64,000 nucleotides of DNA. Origin: Gayadomonas joobiniege G7. Lineage in GTDB: Bacteria > Pseudomonadota > Gammaproteobacteria > Enterobacterales > Alteromonadaceae. The position numbers and the translations under genes were made by a program. Location of the stretch: NCBI RefSeq assembly GCF_000300815.1, contig NZ_AMRX01000001.1, positions 310,001 to 374,000 on the forward strand, given 5' to 3'. Numbering within the stretch: the first letter of the stretch is position 1; each line of letters begins with the position of its first letter. The notes under the pieces are model-generated. The model was not told the DNA's origin. It did not search any database and saw only the letters and a list, made by a program, of their open reading frames with translations. Shown here in pieces: positions 9,312 through 17,993 of this stretch.

Positions 9312-11420
9312 TTATTTTCTGTGGCGCACAATGCGCTGAACTTCATCAATATGGCGCACTTTTTTAATAATTTGCGCCAAGTGTTTGCGGTCGTTAACGG
9401 TTAAAATCAAGTCAACGATATAAATATAACTATCTTTTTCTTCAGAATATAAACTTTGAATGTTTGAACCCATTTTGGCAATGGCACTGGTGACCTGAGC
9501 CAGAGCACCATGCACATTATGCAGCTCAATACGTAGTGCGCAGGAAAATTCTTCGGACGGCGAATTATCCCAGCTCACATTAAAATACTTTGATGGCTCG
9601 ATATGCTGATCGCGCTGAACGTTATGGCAATTATCAACATGAATCACTATGCCTTTACCTGGACTAACATGACCAATGATAGGATCGCCTGGAATCGGCT
9701 GACAGCACTTAGCGTAAGACACCAACATGCCTTCTGCGCCTTTAATACTGACTTTACGCTCATCAAAAAGGGGATCTTTTTCTTCTTTAACTTCAGTTTT
9801 TAACAGTTTACGGGCAACCACAATACTCATTAAGTTGCCCAAACCAATTTCGGCTAATAATTGGTGAACAGTCGCAACTTTGGTTTCTTTTAACACATCT
9901 TCAATGTTTTGGTCTGGGATATCATTCAGTTCAACATCCCCCAACGCCACTTTTAATAAGCGCTTGCCGAGCTCAACTGATTCTTCTGCTTTGAGCTTTT
10001 TTAAGTAGTTACGAATGCGCAAACGGGCTCTCGGTGTGATCACAAAATTAAGCCAATTAGCATTTGGGCGTGCACCCTTTGAGGTGACAATATGTACAGT
10101 TTGACCACTTTGCAACGCTTGGTTTAATGGGATGGGCTTACGATCTACGGTCGCGCCAACACAGGTAAAACCAATATCTGTATGCAAAGCAAATGCAAAA
10201 TCGACAGATGTGGCACCTTTGGGTAATTCAATAATTCGCCCTTTCGGCGTAAACACATAAATTTCTTCAGGAAATAAGTCTGATTTTACGTTTTCTATAA
10301 ATTCAAACGAGTTGCCAGCACTTTGCTGTAACTCAAGCAAAGTATTCATCCAGCGCTGAGCTCTTACCTGCGCTGTAGTACCGCTGTCCCCAGCGCCTTT
10401 ATACATCCAATGTGCTGCCACCCCACGGTCTGCCGTCAGCTCCATATCTTGTGTTCTGATTTGAATTTCAACCGGAATACCATGCGGCCCAATCAGAGAT
10501 GTATGCAGCGACTGGTAACCATTAATTCGTGGGATTGCAATATAATCCTTAAATCGGTTGCCAATGGGTTTATATAAATTGTGCACTATGCCAAGTGTGC
10601 GGTAACAAGTGTCCACATCTTTAACGATAATTCTAAACGCATAAATGTCCATAACATCGTTAAACATCAGCTCTTTGTTTTTCATCTTTTTATAGATGCT
10701 ATACAAATGCTTTTCGCGCCCTTTAACTTGGCATTCGATCTGGGTTTCAGAAATACGCTTACGAATTTCATTGCCGATTTTTTCAATCACATCTTTGCGA
10801 TGGCCACGAGAACTTTTTACCGCCGATAACAAAGCCTTGTAACGCATTGGGTACATGGCTTTAAACCCTAAGTTTTCTAACTCATTTTTAGCATCGTGAA
10901 TGCCTAAACGGTGAGCAATTGGCGAGTATATCTCAAGTGTTTCGGTGGCAATGCGGCGACGTTTATCGGGTCTTAACGCATCTAGGGTACGCATATTATG
11001 TGTGCGGTCAGCGAGTTTTATCAAAATAACCCGAATATCCTGCACCATCGCCATAATCATTTTGCGAAAGTTTTCGGCTTGCGCTTCTTGTTTGCTATTA
11101 AAGTGGATTTTATCCAGCTTACTAACGCCCTCAACTAACTCGGCAATCACAGGGCCAAAGTCTTCTGCCAATTCGTCTTGGGTAATAGGGGTATCTTCAA
11201 TTACATCGTGCAGTAGTGCGGCACACAGAGTTTCATAATCTAAGTGCATGCCAGCTAAAATACGGGCAACCGCCACTGGATGCGTAATATAAGGTTCACC
11301 ACTGGACCGCTTTTGTGGTTTGTGTGCTTCTTCAGCAACTTGATACGCTTTTTCGATAAGCGCAACCTGATCTTCAGGCAAATAATCAAGTGCTTTCTGT
11401 AAATCGATCCAATAGTCCAC
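9312..11420 (-). CDS. spoT: Bifunctional (p)ppGpp synthetase/hydrolase SpoT
   Basis: SpoT sets the level of the stringent-response alarmone (p)ppGpp. Domain order from the sequence: HD hydrolase (about 40-190, with HPVAVARIL, HDVIEDT and ADRTHNMRT), RelA/SpoT synthetase (about 235-350, with YRTLGIVHNLY and GYQSLHT), TGS (about 390-450), a helical and CYS-containing conserved region with SYAKCCQPIPGD, and a C-terminal ACT domain. The open frame extends to a TTG at 11441. The GTG at 11420 is preferred because AGAGGA lies 6 bases before it, and the resulting 702 residues equal the usual length. It lies between rpoZ and ridA, as expected for this locus. Confidence 0.96.
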   Translation of the reverse strand: MDYWIDLQKALDYLPEDQVALIEKAYQVAEEAHKPQKRSSGEPYITHPVAVARILAGMHLDYETLCAALLHDVIEDTPITQDELAEDFGPVIAELVEGVSKLDKIHFNSKQEAQAENFRKMIMAMVQDIRVILIKLADRTHNMRTLDALRPDKRRRIATETLEIYSPIAHRLGIHDAKNELENLGFKAMYPMRYKALLSAVKSSRGHRKDVIEKIGNEIRKRISETQIECQVKGREKHLYSIYKKMKNKELMFNDVMDIYAFRIIVKDVDTCYRTLGIVHNLYKPIGNRFKDYIAIPRINGYQSLHTSLIGPHGIPVEIQIRTQDMELTADRGVAAHWMYKGAGDSGTTAQVRAQRWMNTLLELQQSAGNSFEFIENVKSDLFPEEIYVFTPKGRIIELPKGATSVDFAFALHTDIGFTCVGATVDRKPIPLNQALQSGQTVHIVTSKGARPNANWLNFVITPRARLRIRNYLKKLKAEESVELGKRLLKVALGDVELNDIPDQNIEDVLKETKVATVHQLLAEIGLGNLMSIVVARKLLKTEVKEEKDPLFDERKVSIKGAEGMLVSYAKCCQPIPGDPIIGHVSPGKGIVIHVDNCHNVQRDQHIEPSKYFNVSWDNSPSEEFSCALRIELHNVHGALAQVTSAIAKMGSNIQSLYSEEKDSYIYIVDLILTVNDRKHLAQIIKKVRHIDEVQRIVRHRK

Positions 11421-11546
11421 CGCACTTCCTCTAAATAACAAGTTGATTGAAATTAAGGCCGGACAGCCTGCAAGTCTGGGTCCCTTTACGCTGATTAAAT
11501 TTAGCGAAAAAACGTCAGTACTGAATTAGAAATCGTTAGCAGAACA

Positions 11547-11570
11547 ACCGACCTGTCGGCACAGGTCGGT
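11547..11570 (-). terminator. Strong hairpin between rpoZ and spoT
   Basis: Two perfect 10-base arms (11547-11556 and 11561-11570) around a 4-base loop form a G+C-rich hairpin 8 bases after the rpoZ stop. On the minus strand it is followed by a modestly T-rich stretch, TTGTTCT, which is weaker than a standard terminator tail. It may attenuate transcription from rpoZ into spoT. It could also be a copy of a dispersed palindromic repeat. Confidence 0.4.
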
Positions 11571-11578
11571 ACCTATGT

Positions 11579-11854
11579 TTATTCGCGATTCTGTGCAAAC
11601 GCGGCAACCGCAGCAATTTCTGCCGCTTCTTGCGCTTGAGTTTCGCGTCTTTCTTGCTCATCCATAATCGCTGAGCTCATTAAACCTTCTTCAATTTCAC
11701 GAAGGGCTACTACTGTGGGTTTATCATTATCAATATCGACTAAAGGCTCTTTGCCTTCAGAAGCGATCTGACGAGCGCGACGCGCTGCAACCAGAATCAA
11801 ATCAAATCGGTTACCTACTTTATCTACTGCATCTTCGACAGTTACGCGAGCCAT
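11579..11854 (-). CDS. rpoZ: DNA-directed RNA polymerase subunit omega
   Basis: Omega is the small subunit that assists folding and assembly of the beta-prime subunit and forms part of one ppGpp site on RNA polymerase. The 91-residue length and the sequence [28 protein letters not shown] and the later [10 protein letters not shown] match the family closely. It lies between gmk and spoT, the conserved order in gammaproteobacteria. The gap to spoT (about 160 bases from the chosen start) contains the hairpin at 11547-11570, so spoT may also have its own promoter. Confidence 0.97.
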   Translation of the reverse strand: MARVTVEDAVDKVGNRFDLILVAARRARQIASEGKEPLVDIDNDKPTVVALREIEEGLMSSAIMDEQERRETQAQEAAEIAAVAAFAQNRE

Positions 11855-11912
11855 ACTTACTCCGCTATTCGTTGCTTAAACTGGAAAAAAGGGTAAATAG
11901 TGTACTGAATTC

Positions 11913-12545
11913 TTAGCCGTTCGCCAATAGTTCAGCAAACAATGTCTGATACTTTTTGCTCTGACGAGCACTGCGACACCGATTTGCCCGCAAAATGGAC
12001 GCTAAATCGGCCAATGCGGTATCAAAATCGTTATTTACAATAATATAGTCAAACTCTTGATAGTGCGACATTTCACTTTGTGCTTCGGCCATACGTTTTG
12101 CAATGACCTCTTCGGAATCTTGTCCTCGGTTTTTTAACCGCCGCTCTAATTCATCGCGCGAGGGGGGCGCAATAAAAATTGTGCGGCTGTCTGGTGCGAG
12201 TTCGCGAACTTGGCGGGCTCCTTGCCAATCTATGTCTAAAAATACATCTAAACCCGCATCTAATAAGTCAGCAATGGCTCTTTTAGAAGTGCCATAATAA
12301 TTACCAAACACCTGCGCCCACTCAAAAAAATCTTGCTGTTCGATCATCTGTTTAAATTGCGTGGAGTCAACAAAGTGGTAATGCACCTGGTTTTCTTCTC
12401 CCGGCCGAGGTGCACGCGTAGTATGTGAGACAGATACAGCGGCCTGTCCCTTATGTGACTGCAGATAAGCTTTGATTAAACTGGATTTACCTGCGCCGCT
12501 AGGCGCGGAAACAACATATAGCGTACCTTTAAAAGACATCAGCAT
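11913..12545 (-). CDS. gmk: Guanylate kinase
   Basis: Gmk phosphorylates GMP to GDP in the cytoplasm and feeds GTP and (p)ppGpp synthesis. The 210-residue protein has the P-loop [10 protein letters not shown] near residue 13-22, the GMP-binding [11 protein letters not shown], and the HYHFVD and DIDWQGA motifs. Two ATG codons, at 12545 and 12539, are possible starts and differ by two residues. Neither has a strong ribosome binding site. It is first in the gmk-rpoZ-spoT block. Confidence 0.96.
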   Translation of the reverse strand: MLMSFKGTLYVVSAPSGAGKSSLIKAYLQSHKGQAAVSVSHTTRAPRPGEENQVHYHFVDSTQFKQMIEQQDFFEWAQVFGNYYGTSKRAIADLLDAGLDVFLDIDWQGARQVRELAPDSRTIFIAPPSRDELERRLKNRGQDSEEVIAKRMAEAQSEMSHYQEFDYIIVNNDFDTALADLASILRANRCRSARQSKKYQTLFAELLANG

Positions 12546-12595
12546 AACCCGTAAAGAAAACGGTTATTTTACCCTTGTCGAGACCAATTGAGCAA

Positions 12596-14083
12596 CTATT
12601 CTTCCTCAATTGGTGAAAAGGCAAAATTATCTAAATGCACAATTGCGCCCTTTTTAAGATGAACACTGATATCAAAATGGCTACGTTTAACCAGTTCAGC
12701 TGGCACACGGGCTGTTACTTTAACCAGACCGTCATCCCCCACTTGCGACTGTGTCATCGCAAATCCGGATGCTGGCCAGCTGGGGATAGTCAACGACTCA
12801 CCGCCTCGAGGGCGAATTTCAAACGAAGCGTTACCATGCACCACCCTCACATCAAAGGTCAGCCAATAGGTTTCAACTTCGGGCAAATCCGATAAATCAA
12901 ACGCCCAGTGTAAAAATTTAAGTTTCATTTCACCGGGGTAAGAGTCAACATACAAACCATAGCGCCCATCTATAGCCGCAGCCTCATTCACTTCAACAAA
13001 CGCTTGGCTCTCGTAACCTGGGTATAATTTTTCAACCAAATAAGGGGTCTCTTGACCTGACTCAAAACCGGCATTGTCGCCGCGCAATAAATTTTTGTAA
13101 CGCGCAACATGGGTTAGCTCAATATTATCCAGCAGCCATTCTTGACCTGCGACTCTAAAATTAATTTCTAAACGGTTATGCGAAGGTGGAAAGTTTTCAA
13201 CCCAAATCAGCCGTTCAAACTTTTGCCATGACTTTTTATGGGCATTAAACCAGCGGCCTTGAACACTGCGATAATACTGGTGATTACTCATGTGACTAAT
13301 ACGTGAGAAGCCGCCAAATACATTCTCTTTCGCCGACAGGTTTTTAATGTCAAAGCTTAACCGCAGTGGTGTTTGCCCTTTTAAAAATGACTCTGGTAAC
13401 ATTATTCCAGATAACAATAAATCAGCTTTGCCAGCTAAGGTATTGACATAAATACCATACTGGCCGGTTTTGCCCGCATTTCGACGCACTTCGGCAAAAC
13501 CAACACTATCGTCAGTGACTTGCCAATTGGCCATATTCCCTTGCTCAAAATACGCATCTTCGGCTGGTAATAAGTTCCCTTCGCTAACAACCTCAAAGCG
13601 GCTCAGACTCATTTCACTGTCTATTAGGCTGTCTGTTTTTGTTTTAGCGGTGTGCTGGTTATTTATTTGCGCTAACTGGCTGCTATCATTCGTTGTACTT
13701 GCATTCAATTTCTGCTGATGTTCAACCGGCTCTGGCTGATGGTTATTTTGCTCAGTATTTTTAACTAAGGTTTGTGTTGACTGCGGCGGCAAAATAGCGT
13801 TTGTTAAACTCACCACAGCGACCAGAACTAAACAGGCTGCAACTGCCACCGCCCACCAAGGTCTGTTCGTCGCAGATTGTTGTCTTAAACGAGCGCTGAC
13901 CTGAGCTGTAAATTCATTCTCACTCACGGCTGATAGCTGATGTTTAATTAAACGTTGGGCGACTTTATCACGTGCCAGCTCTTCAATTAAATGCGGGTTG
14001 TTTTTAATCGCCGCCATAACTTCAGGATCATCTCGCTGACCGCTTAAATAAAGTTCGATTAACCTGATTTGTTGCTCGTTCAT
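12596..14083 (-). CDS. Membrane anti-sigma-like protein with two carbohydrate-binding-like domains
   Basis: The 495-residue protein starts with a short cytoplasmic helical region (1-75) of anti-sigma type without a zinc motif. A single membrane segment follows at about 76-97, then a Gln/Asn/Thr-rich linker (100-165). Two similar periplasmic modules come next (about 170-325 and 335-490). Each opens with a FEQGN or GFESGQ turn, continues with GQYGIYVNT or GRYGLYVDS, and ends in LLDNIEL or HLDNFAF. This is the pattern of CBM4/9-type galactose-binding-like jelly rolls. The ATG overlaps the sigma gene stop (ATGA). By analogy with clostridial RsgI proteins it may sense a polysaccharide and release the sigma factor. 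That role is inference. Confidence 0.7.
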   Translation of the reverse strand: MNEQQIRLIELYLSGQRDDPEVMAAIKNNPHLIEELARDKVAQRLIKHQLSAVSENEFTAQVSARLRQQSATNRPWWAVAVAACLVLVAVVSLTNAILPPQSTQTLVKNTEQNNHQPEPVEHQQKLNASTTNDSSQLAQINNQHTAKTKTDSLIDSEMSLSRFEVVSEGNLLPAEDAYFEQGNMANWQVTDDSVGFAEVRRNAGKTGQYGIYVNTLAGKADLLLSGIMLPESFLKGQTPLRLSFDIKNLSAKENVFGGFSRISHMSNHQYYRSVQGRWFNAHKKSWQKFERLIWVENFPPSHNRLEINFRVAGQEWLLDNIELTHVARYKNLLRGDNAGFESGQETPYLVEKLYPGYESQAFVEVNEAAAIDGRYGLYVDSYPGEMKLKFLHWAFDLSDLPEVETYWLTFDVRVVHGNASFEIRPRGGESLTIPSWPASGFAMTQSQVGDDGLVKVTARVPAELVKRSHFDISVHLKKGAIVHLDNFAFSPIEEE

Positions 14084-14637
14084 GCTTCGCCTGTTTTACC
14101 TGTTACACATTTGCGCAGCAGATCTCGGATCCTATATAAGCGCATTGTCATTGTTGAATGTTTAACCTGAAGCTGCTTTGTAAGTTCACCTACGGTATAA
14201 CCTTCGACATAGTGCATAATTAAAAGTTGTTTATATTCACCATCCAGCTCATCAAGGCAGGCTTTTAAAGCCGCACCACGTGATCCCATGCTATCTACCG
14301 AAGCAATTTTTTCTATAGCAGACTCCATTAAACGCTCGATCTCGTTGGTTTCATCCACTAATACGGGTTTGGCTTTACGCATATAATTTCGCATTAGGTT
14401 TGCAGCAATACCCATAACCCACGGCTTAAACGCTTTATCTTGACTGAACTCATTCAGCTTTTGGAACGCAACAATAAAAGCTTCTTGAGCTAAATCTTCT
14501 GCTTCGTCTAAATCTTGCATTCTTGAGGCTAAAAAATAGCGTACATCACCCTGATATTTTGCCACTAAACGCGAAAACGCTTTAACGTCCCCACGCCTTG
14601 CTTTATTTAACCAGTGATTATCGTCCGCGATTGTCAA
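14080..14637 (-). CDS. ECF RNA polymerase sigma factor (Rhodopirellula/Verrucomicrobium-like)
   Basis: A 185-residue extracytoplasmic-function sigma factor. Region 2 (about 15-85) contains FSRLVAKYQGDVRYFLASRM, DEAEDLAQEAFIVAFQKL and FKPWVMGIAANLMRNY. Region 4 (about 125-180) contains ELDGEYKQLLIMHYVEGYTVGEL and a helix-turn-helix ending in RLYRIRDLLRKC. The sequence style recalls the planctomycete-type ECF group often found beside sulfatases. It overlaps the anti-sigma-like gene by 4 bases and is divergent from the sulfatase at 14802. A GTGTCAT element 40 bases upstream is repeated before the sulfatase gene, which suggests shared control, possibly by this sigma factor. Confidence 0.9.
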   Translation of the reverse strand: MTIADDNHWLNKARRGDVKAFSRLVAKYQGDVRYFLASRMQDLDEAEDLAQEAFIVAFQKLNEFSQDKAFKPWVMGIAANLMRNYMRKAKPVLVDETNEIERLMESAIEKIASVDSMGSRGAALKACLDELDGEYKQLLIMHYVEGYTVGELTKQLQVKHSTMTMRLYRIRDLLRKCVTGKTGEA

Positions 14638-14676
14638 ATGTGACCCTCTGTTTATAGTTGTTACTTGCGCCGGTTA

Positions 14677-14683
14677 ATGACAC
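14677..14683 (-). promoter_or_regulatory. GTGTCAT element upstream of the sigma gene
   Basis: On the minus strand the sequence reads GTGTCAT, then 14 bases, then AACAACTATAAAC. The same arrangement occurs on the plus strand upstream of the sulfatase gene (14738-14744, 13 bases, AACAATATTTATA). It could be the -35 element of an ECF promoter used by the neighbouring sigma factor, or the half-sites of another regulator. This is inference from two sites. Confidence 0.35.
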
Positions 14684-14737
14684 TCAACGGGCAAAAAAGA
14701 AAAATACAAATAAAGTTAAAAAAATACAGTTAACAAT

Positions 14738-14744
14738 GTGTCAT
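14738..14744 (+). promoter_or_regulatory. GTGTCAT element upstream of the sulfatase gene
   Basis: This is the plus-strand partner of the element at 14677-14683, 57 bases before the sulfatase start. Downstream similarity (AACAAT then an AT-rich stretch) supports a common promoter type for the divergent sigma and sulfatase genes. There is no experimental or comparative support within the window. Confidence 0.35.
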
Positions 14745-14801
14745 ATACAACCACTGCAACAATATTTATATACATGTTAATAAAATTAAGTGCTTAAAAC
14801 T

Positions 14802-16661
14802 ATGAAAAAATTAATCCGTGGTGCGCTAATGACCACAGTTGTATTAAGCTCGGCCTTGCAAATACAAGCTGCAAATATTAAACAGCCCAATATTTTGTGG
14901 ATAATTACCGATGACCAAAGGGCTGACTCAGTAGCAGCCTATAACCAAGCTGTATTTGGTCAAAAAAACAGCCCAATCGGGTATGTCGAATCACCTAATT
15001 TAGATAAATTAGCCCAAGAAGGGGTATTATTCACTCAGGCATTTAACAACTCACCCGTTTGTGGCCCTTCCCGTGGCTCTATGCACTCTGGCCGCTACCC
15101 GTTTAGAAATGGCCATTACGCCTTTGAACTTACGCATCAAAACCCTGATTTTATTAAACCAACCGTCTCCCAAAACATGCGTGATGCCGGTTATGAAACG
15201 GCAACTTTTGGCAAAGAAGATGCTTACATCTTTAAATGGGGGCCGGGCCAAGGTTTTCATGATGCTAACCTATACGATAAAAATGTTCATTTTAAACACG
15301 ACTTGCAAAAAAATGGCTTTGGCGATCTTTTTACCAAAGCCGAATATGAACATATCGGCGGCCAATATAAGATGACAGGTACAGTCGAAAAAGTGATTTA
15401 TCCAGATGGCAGCAGCCGTAAATATTATTTACGGCGCAAAGAAGGCCAACTGACGAGTGCGGACCGCGAAGGGTTTGAGCAATCAAATAAAGAATTTAGC
15501 TTGTTACGTTCTTATACCCGCGCTAACCCAAATCTAATTATCGGCGGTGAAAACCCTCAGCCGGCCGGCAAAACAGTGGATGCTTACATTGTTGATGAGT
15601 TTATCAATCACTTTGCAAACGCCGGTAAAACATATAAAACCATGTATGGTGAGGTTATGCAGGGGGCTGATCCAAATAAACCTCAATTTGTACACTTGGG
15701 TTTCCACCTGCCACATACGCCAGTATTACCGCCCAAAAGCTTTCGCGATCGTTTTAAAAAACACACTTATAAAGTCCCTGCGTTTGATAAAACCGAGGTC
15801 GCAAAAATGCCAGATCAACTGCAACGCTTATACAAAGCCATGAAAGCCGAAGGGTTAACACCGGCTGAACGCCAACAAGCAATTGCTGATTATTACGCAT
15901 TTTGTGCTTATGGTGACCAGTTAATTGGCGAAGCGATAGATGCCTTTAAAGCCTATAACAAAAAATATAATCAAGAGTATCTGATCATTGTTACTGTTGG
16001 CGATCATGGCTGGCATTTAGGCGAGCAAGGCATTATAGCGAAATTTGGTCCTTGGAATCAGTCTATAGCCAACGCGGCGATTGTGGCAGCCTCTGACAAA
16101 AATTTAATTCCGGCGAATAAAGTTAACCGAGATATAGTTGAGTTTGTTGATTTTGCTCCCACTGTTCTGCAAGCCGCAGGTTATAAAGTTAACGATAAAA
16201 AGTTTGACTATTTAGATGGTTATAGCTTAGTGGATGTAATTAATGGCAACGCACCTAAGCGTGAATATGCGTTAGGCGAAGTGAATATCGTTATTGGTCC
16301 ACGCGCTTACATGGTAACTGACAGATTCAGATTTTCGATGCGCACCCGCCCATTTAACAACTGGGTGAAGGAAAATCAGCTTGGCAAAAACCTGCAATGG
16401 GCGTTAACCGCACCGGTCGAAAAAGCAGAGTTAGCCTTATATGACCTTAAATACGATCCTATGGAGCGCAACAACGTGGCTAACGATCCTGAATATCAAA
16501 AATTAGCCGCGTGGTTTAGACAAAAACTAGGCAATATCGTTTTAGGAGATGGCCGCGCAGAAGCCGACTGGTCAAAAGCCAACAGCTATCATATTAGTAA
16601 TTTTGCAAAAGGTGCAGATGATAAAAAAATCGATATTCCAGCAAATATTCTGCCTAAATAA
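14802..16661 (+). CDS. Secreted sulfatase (formylglycine-dependent, S1-type)
   Basis: This arylsulfatase-type enzyme would remove sulfate esters from a glycan or other sulfated substrate in the periplasm or outside. The N-terminus [17 protein letters not shown]...QIQA is a signal peptide. [13 protein letters not shown] supplies the metal-binding Asp pair. CGPSR begins at residue 87, and its Cys would be converted to formylglycine (CxPSR type). [10 protein letters not shown] and [13 protein letters not shown] provide further active-site residues. The 619 residues are normal for the family. An in-frame GTG lies 12 bases upstream; the ATG is preferred because it gives the standard signal peptide. 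It is divergent from the ECF sigma and carbohydrate-binding-like anti-sigma pair, which probably control it. The substrate is unknown; marine algal polysaccharide is plausible. No formylglycine-generating enzyme gene is in the window. Confidence 0.93.
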   Translation: MKKLIRGALMTTVVLSSALQIQAANIKQPNILWIITDDQRADSVAAYNQAVFGQKNSPIGYVESPNLDKLAQEGVLFTQAFNNSPVCGPSRGSMHSGRYPFRNGHYAFELTHQNPDFIKPTVSQNMRDAGYETATFGKEDAYIFKWGPGQGFHDANLYDKNVHFKHDLQKNGFGDLFTKAEYEHIGGQYKMTGTVEKVIYPDGSSRKYYLRRKEGQLTSADREGFEQSNKEFSLLRSYTRANPNLIIGGENPQPAGKTVDAYIVDEFINHFANAGKTYKTMYGEVMQGADPNKPQFVHLGFHLPHTPVLPPKSFRDRFKKHTYKVPAFDKTEVAKMPDQLQRLYKAMKAEGLTPAERQQAIADYYAFCAYGDQLIGEAIDAFKAYNKKYNQEYLIIVTVGDHGWHLGEQGIIAKFGPWNQSIANAAIVAASDKNLIPANKVNRDIVEFVDFAPTVLQAAGYKVNDKKFDYLDGYSLVDVINGNAPKREYALGEVNIVIGPRAYMVTDRFRFSMRTRPFNNWVKENQLGKNLQWALTAPVEKAELALYDLKYDPMERNNVANDPEYQKLAAWFRQKLGNIVLGDGRAEADWSKANSYHISNFAKGADDKKIDIPANILPK

Positions 16662-16731
16662 AAGTGCCATAGTAATTTAATAAAAAGGCGTTTATGATGG
16701 CGGCAATTTAACGGACCAAGGTAACTAAACC

Positions 16732-17106
16732 ATGACTGATAAAATTGCCGCCATGCAAGCTTTCGCCGAGCAAGTACGCAGCTCGCAAACCCTATGGGGA
16801 TTAACCGCAGATCCTGCCGAAGAAGATTGGGTCGTTGTTGATTCTCAATCCTATGAAGACACCGAAGTTTTATTAGTTTGGCACAGCCAAGAAGCGGCCG
16901 CAGCCACTTGCACCGAAGAATGGTCAAATTATAAACCGAGTGCTATCCCGTTAGCTGAATATTTTGATTTTTGGTTAGAAGAACTTGGCCAAGATGGCGT
17001 TATGATTGGTCTGAACTGGCAAGACAACGGCGAAAATATTGAAGTTGAAATGGTTGAGCTAGCCCGAGTTCTGGCAGAAAGTGGAGTATACAAGGAAGCC
17101 GAATAA
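16732..17106 (+). CDS. DUF2750 domain protein
   Basis: A 124-residue acidic cytoplasmic protein of the DUF2750 family, whose function is unknown. Recognisable parts are FAEQVRSSQTLWGL near the start, VLLVWHSQEAAAATC in the middle, and PLAEYFDFWLEELGQDGVMIGLNW toward the end. There is no signal peptide or membrane segment. The stop codon overlaps the start of the DUF72 gene as TAATG, so the two are translationally coupled. Family assignment is from remembered pattern. Confidence 0.8.
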   Translation: MTDKIAAMQAFAEQVRSSQTLWGLTADPAEEDWVVVDSQSYEDTEVLLVWHSQEAAAATCTEEWSNYKPSAIPLAEYFDFWLEELGQDGVMIGLNWQDNGENIEVEMVELARVLAESGVYKEAE

Positions 17107-17975
17107 TGCCCTTGATACACCTAGGCTGTGCCATGTGGACGTTACCACAATGGCGCAGCACTTTTTTTCCTGCCGCTTTGTCTGCAAACCAACATCTAAG
17201 CTACTACAGCCAGCACTATACAAGCGTTGAAGGTAACTCAACTTTTTACGCACTGCCATCGGACGAAACCTTTAAAAAATGGTCAAACAGCGTCAGCGAA
17301 GGCTTTAAGTTTTGTTTTAAACTGCCGCGCGAAATTACCCACGAACGCCATTTACATGATGTTGCCGAGTTAATGCAAGCATATTTAACAAGACTGTCTC
17401 CCCTCATCCAAAAACAACAACTAGGAAAAGTTTTTGTGCAATTACCGCCTAACTTTTCTGCTGCACAATCGCCGGCTTTGGTTGAATTTATTCAAACTTA
17501 CAAAAAACAATTACCGCTCGCTGTTGAAGTGAGGCATCCTGAGTTTTTTAACAAAAGCGAGAGTGAACGTGAGCTCAATCGACTATTAATGGCGCATAAC
17601 ATTGATAGAGTGATGATAGACACACGCCCAGTGCATACCGAAAAAGCCGATAACCCAGCCACCATAGATGCGCAAAAGAAAAAACCAAAACTACCAGTGC
17701 ATGTATTGGCAACCGGGCAACACCCAATAGTACGCTTTATAGGGCAAATGCAAACCGAACAAAATATGGCTTTTATTCAACCTTGGCTTGCACATTTTAA
17801 ACAATGGATCGCCCAAGGCCGGCAGCCTTTTTTATTTATTCATAGCGCGGATAATGCTAACGTGCATGCATTAGCGGCACTATGGCAGCAGATGTTGCAA
17901 CCAATACTTGAACAACAACCGTTTGCCAACGACTTTAGTTCACTAGTGCCAGCCACCCAGAACAGTTTATTTTAA
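17106..17975 (+). CDS. DUF72 (YecE-like) protein
   Basis: A 289-residue protein of the YecE/DUF72 family, TIM-barrel-like proteins with no established reaction. Family features seen are LGCAMWTLPQWRSTFFP at the N-terminus, HYTSVEGNSTFYALPS, FKFCFKLPREITHE, LGKVFVQLPPNFS and VEVRHPEFF. The C-terminal part has VRFIGQM and FLFIHSADN. It overlaps the DUF2750 stop by one base and precedes srkA by 18 bases, so the three are probably one transcript. Confidence 0.9.
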   Translation: MPLIHLGCAMWTLPQWRSTFFPAALSANQHLSYYSQHYTSVEGNSTFYALPSDETFKKWSNSVSEGFKFCFKLPREITHERHLHDVAELMQAYLTRLSPLIQKQQLGKVFVQLPPNFSAAQSPALVEFIQTYKKQLPLAVEVRHPEFFNKSESERELNRLLMAHNIDRVMIDTRPVHTEKADNPATIDAQKKKPKLPVHVLATGQHPIVRFIGQMQTEQNMAFIQPWLAHFKQWIAQGRQPFLFIHSADNANVHALAALWQQMLQPILEQQPFANDFSSLVPATQNSLF

Positions 17976-17993
17976 CATTAGCGAACCCCTGAT

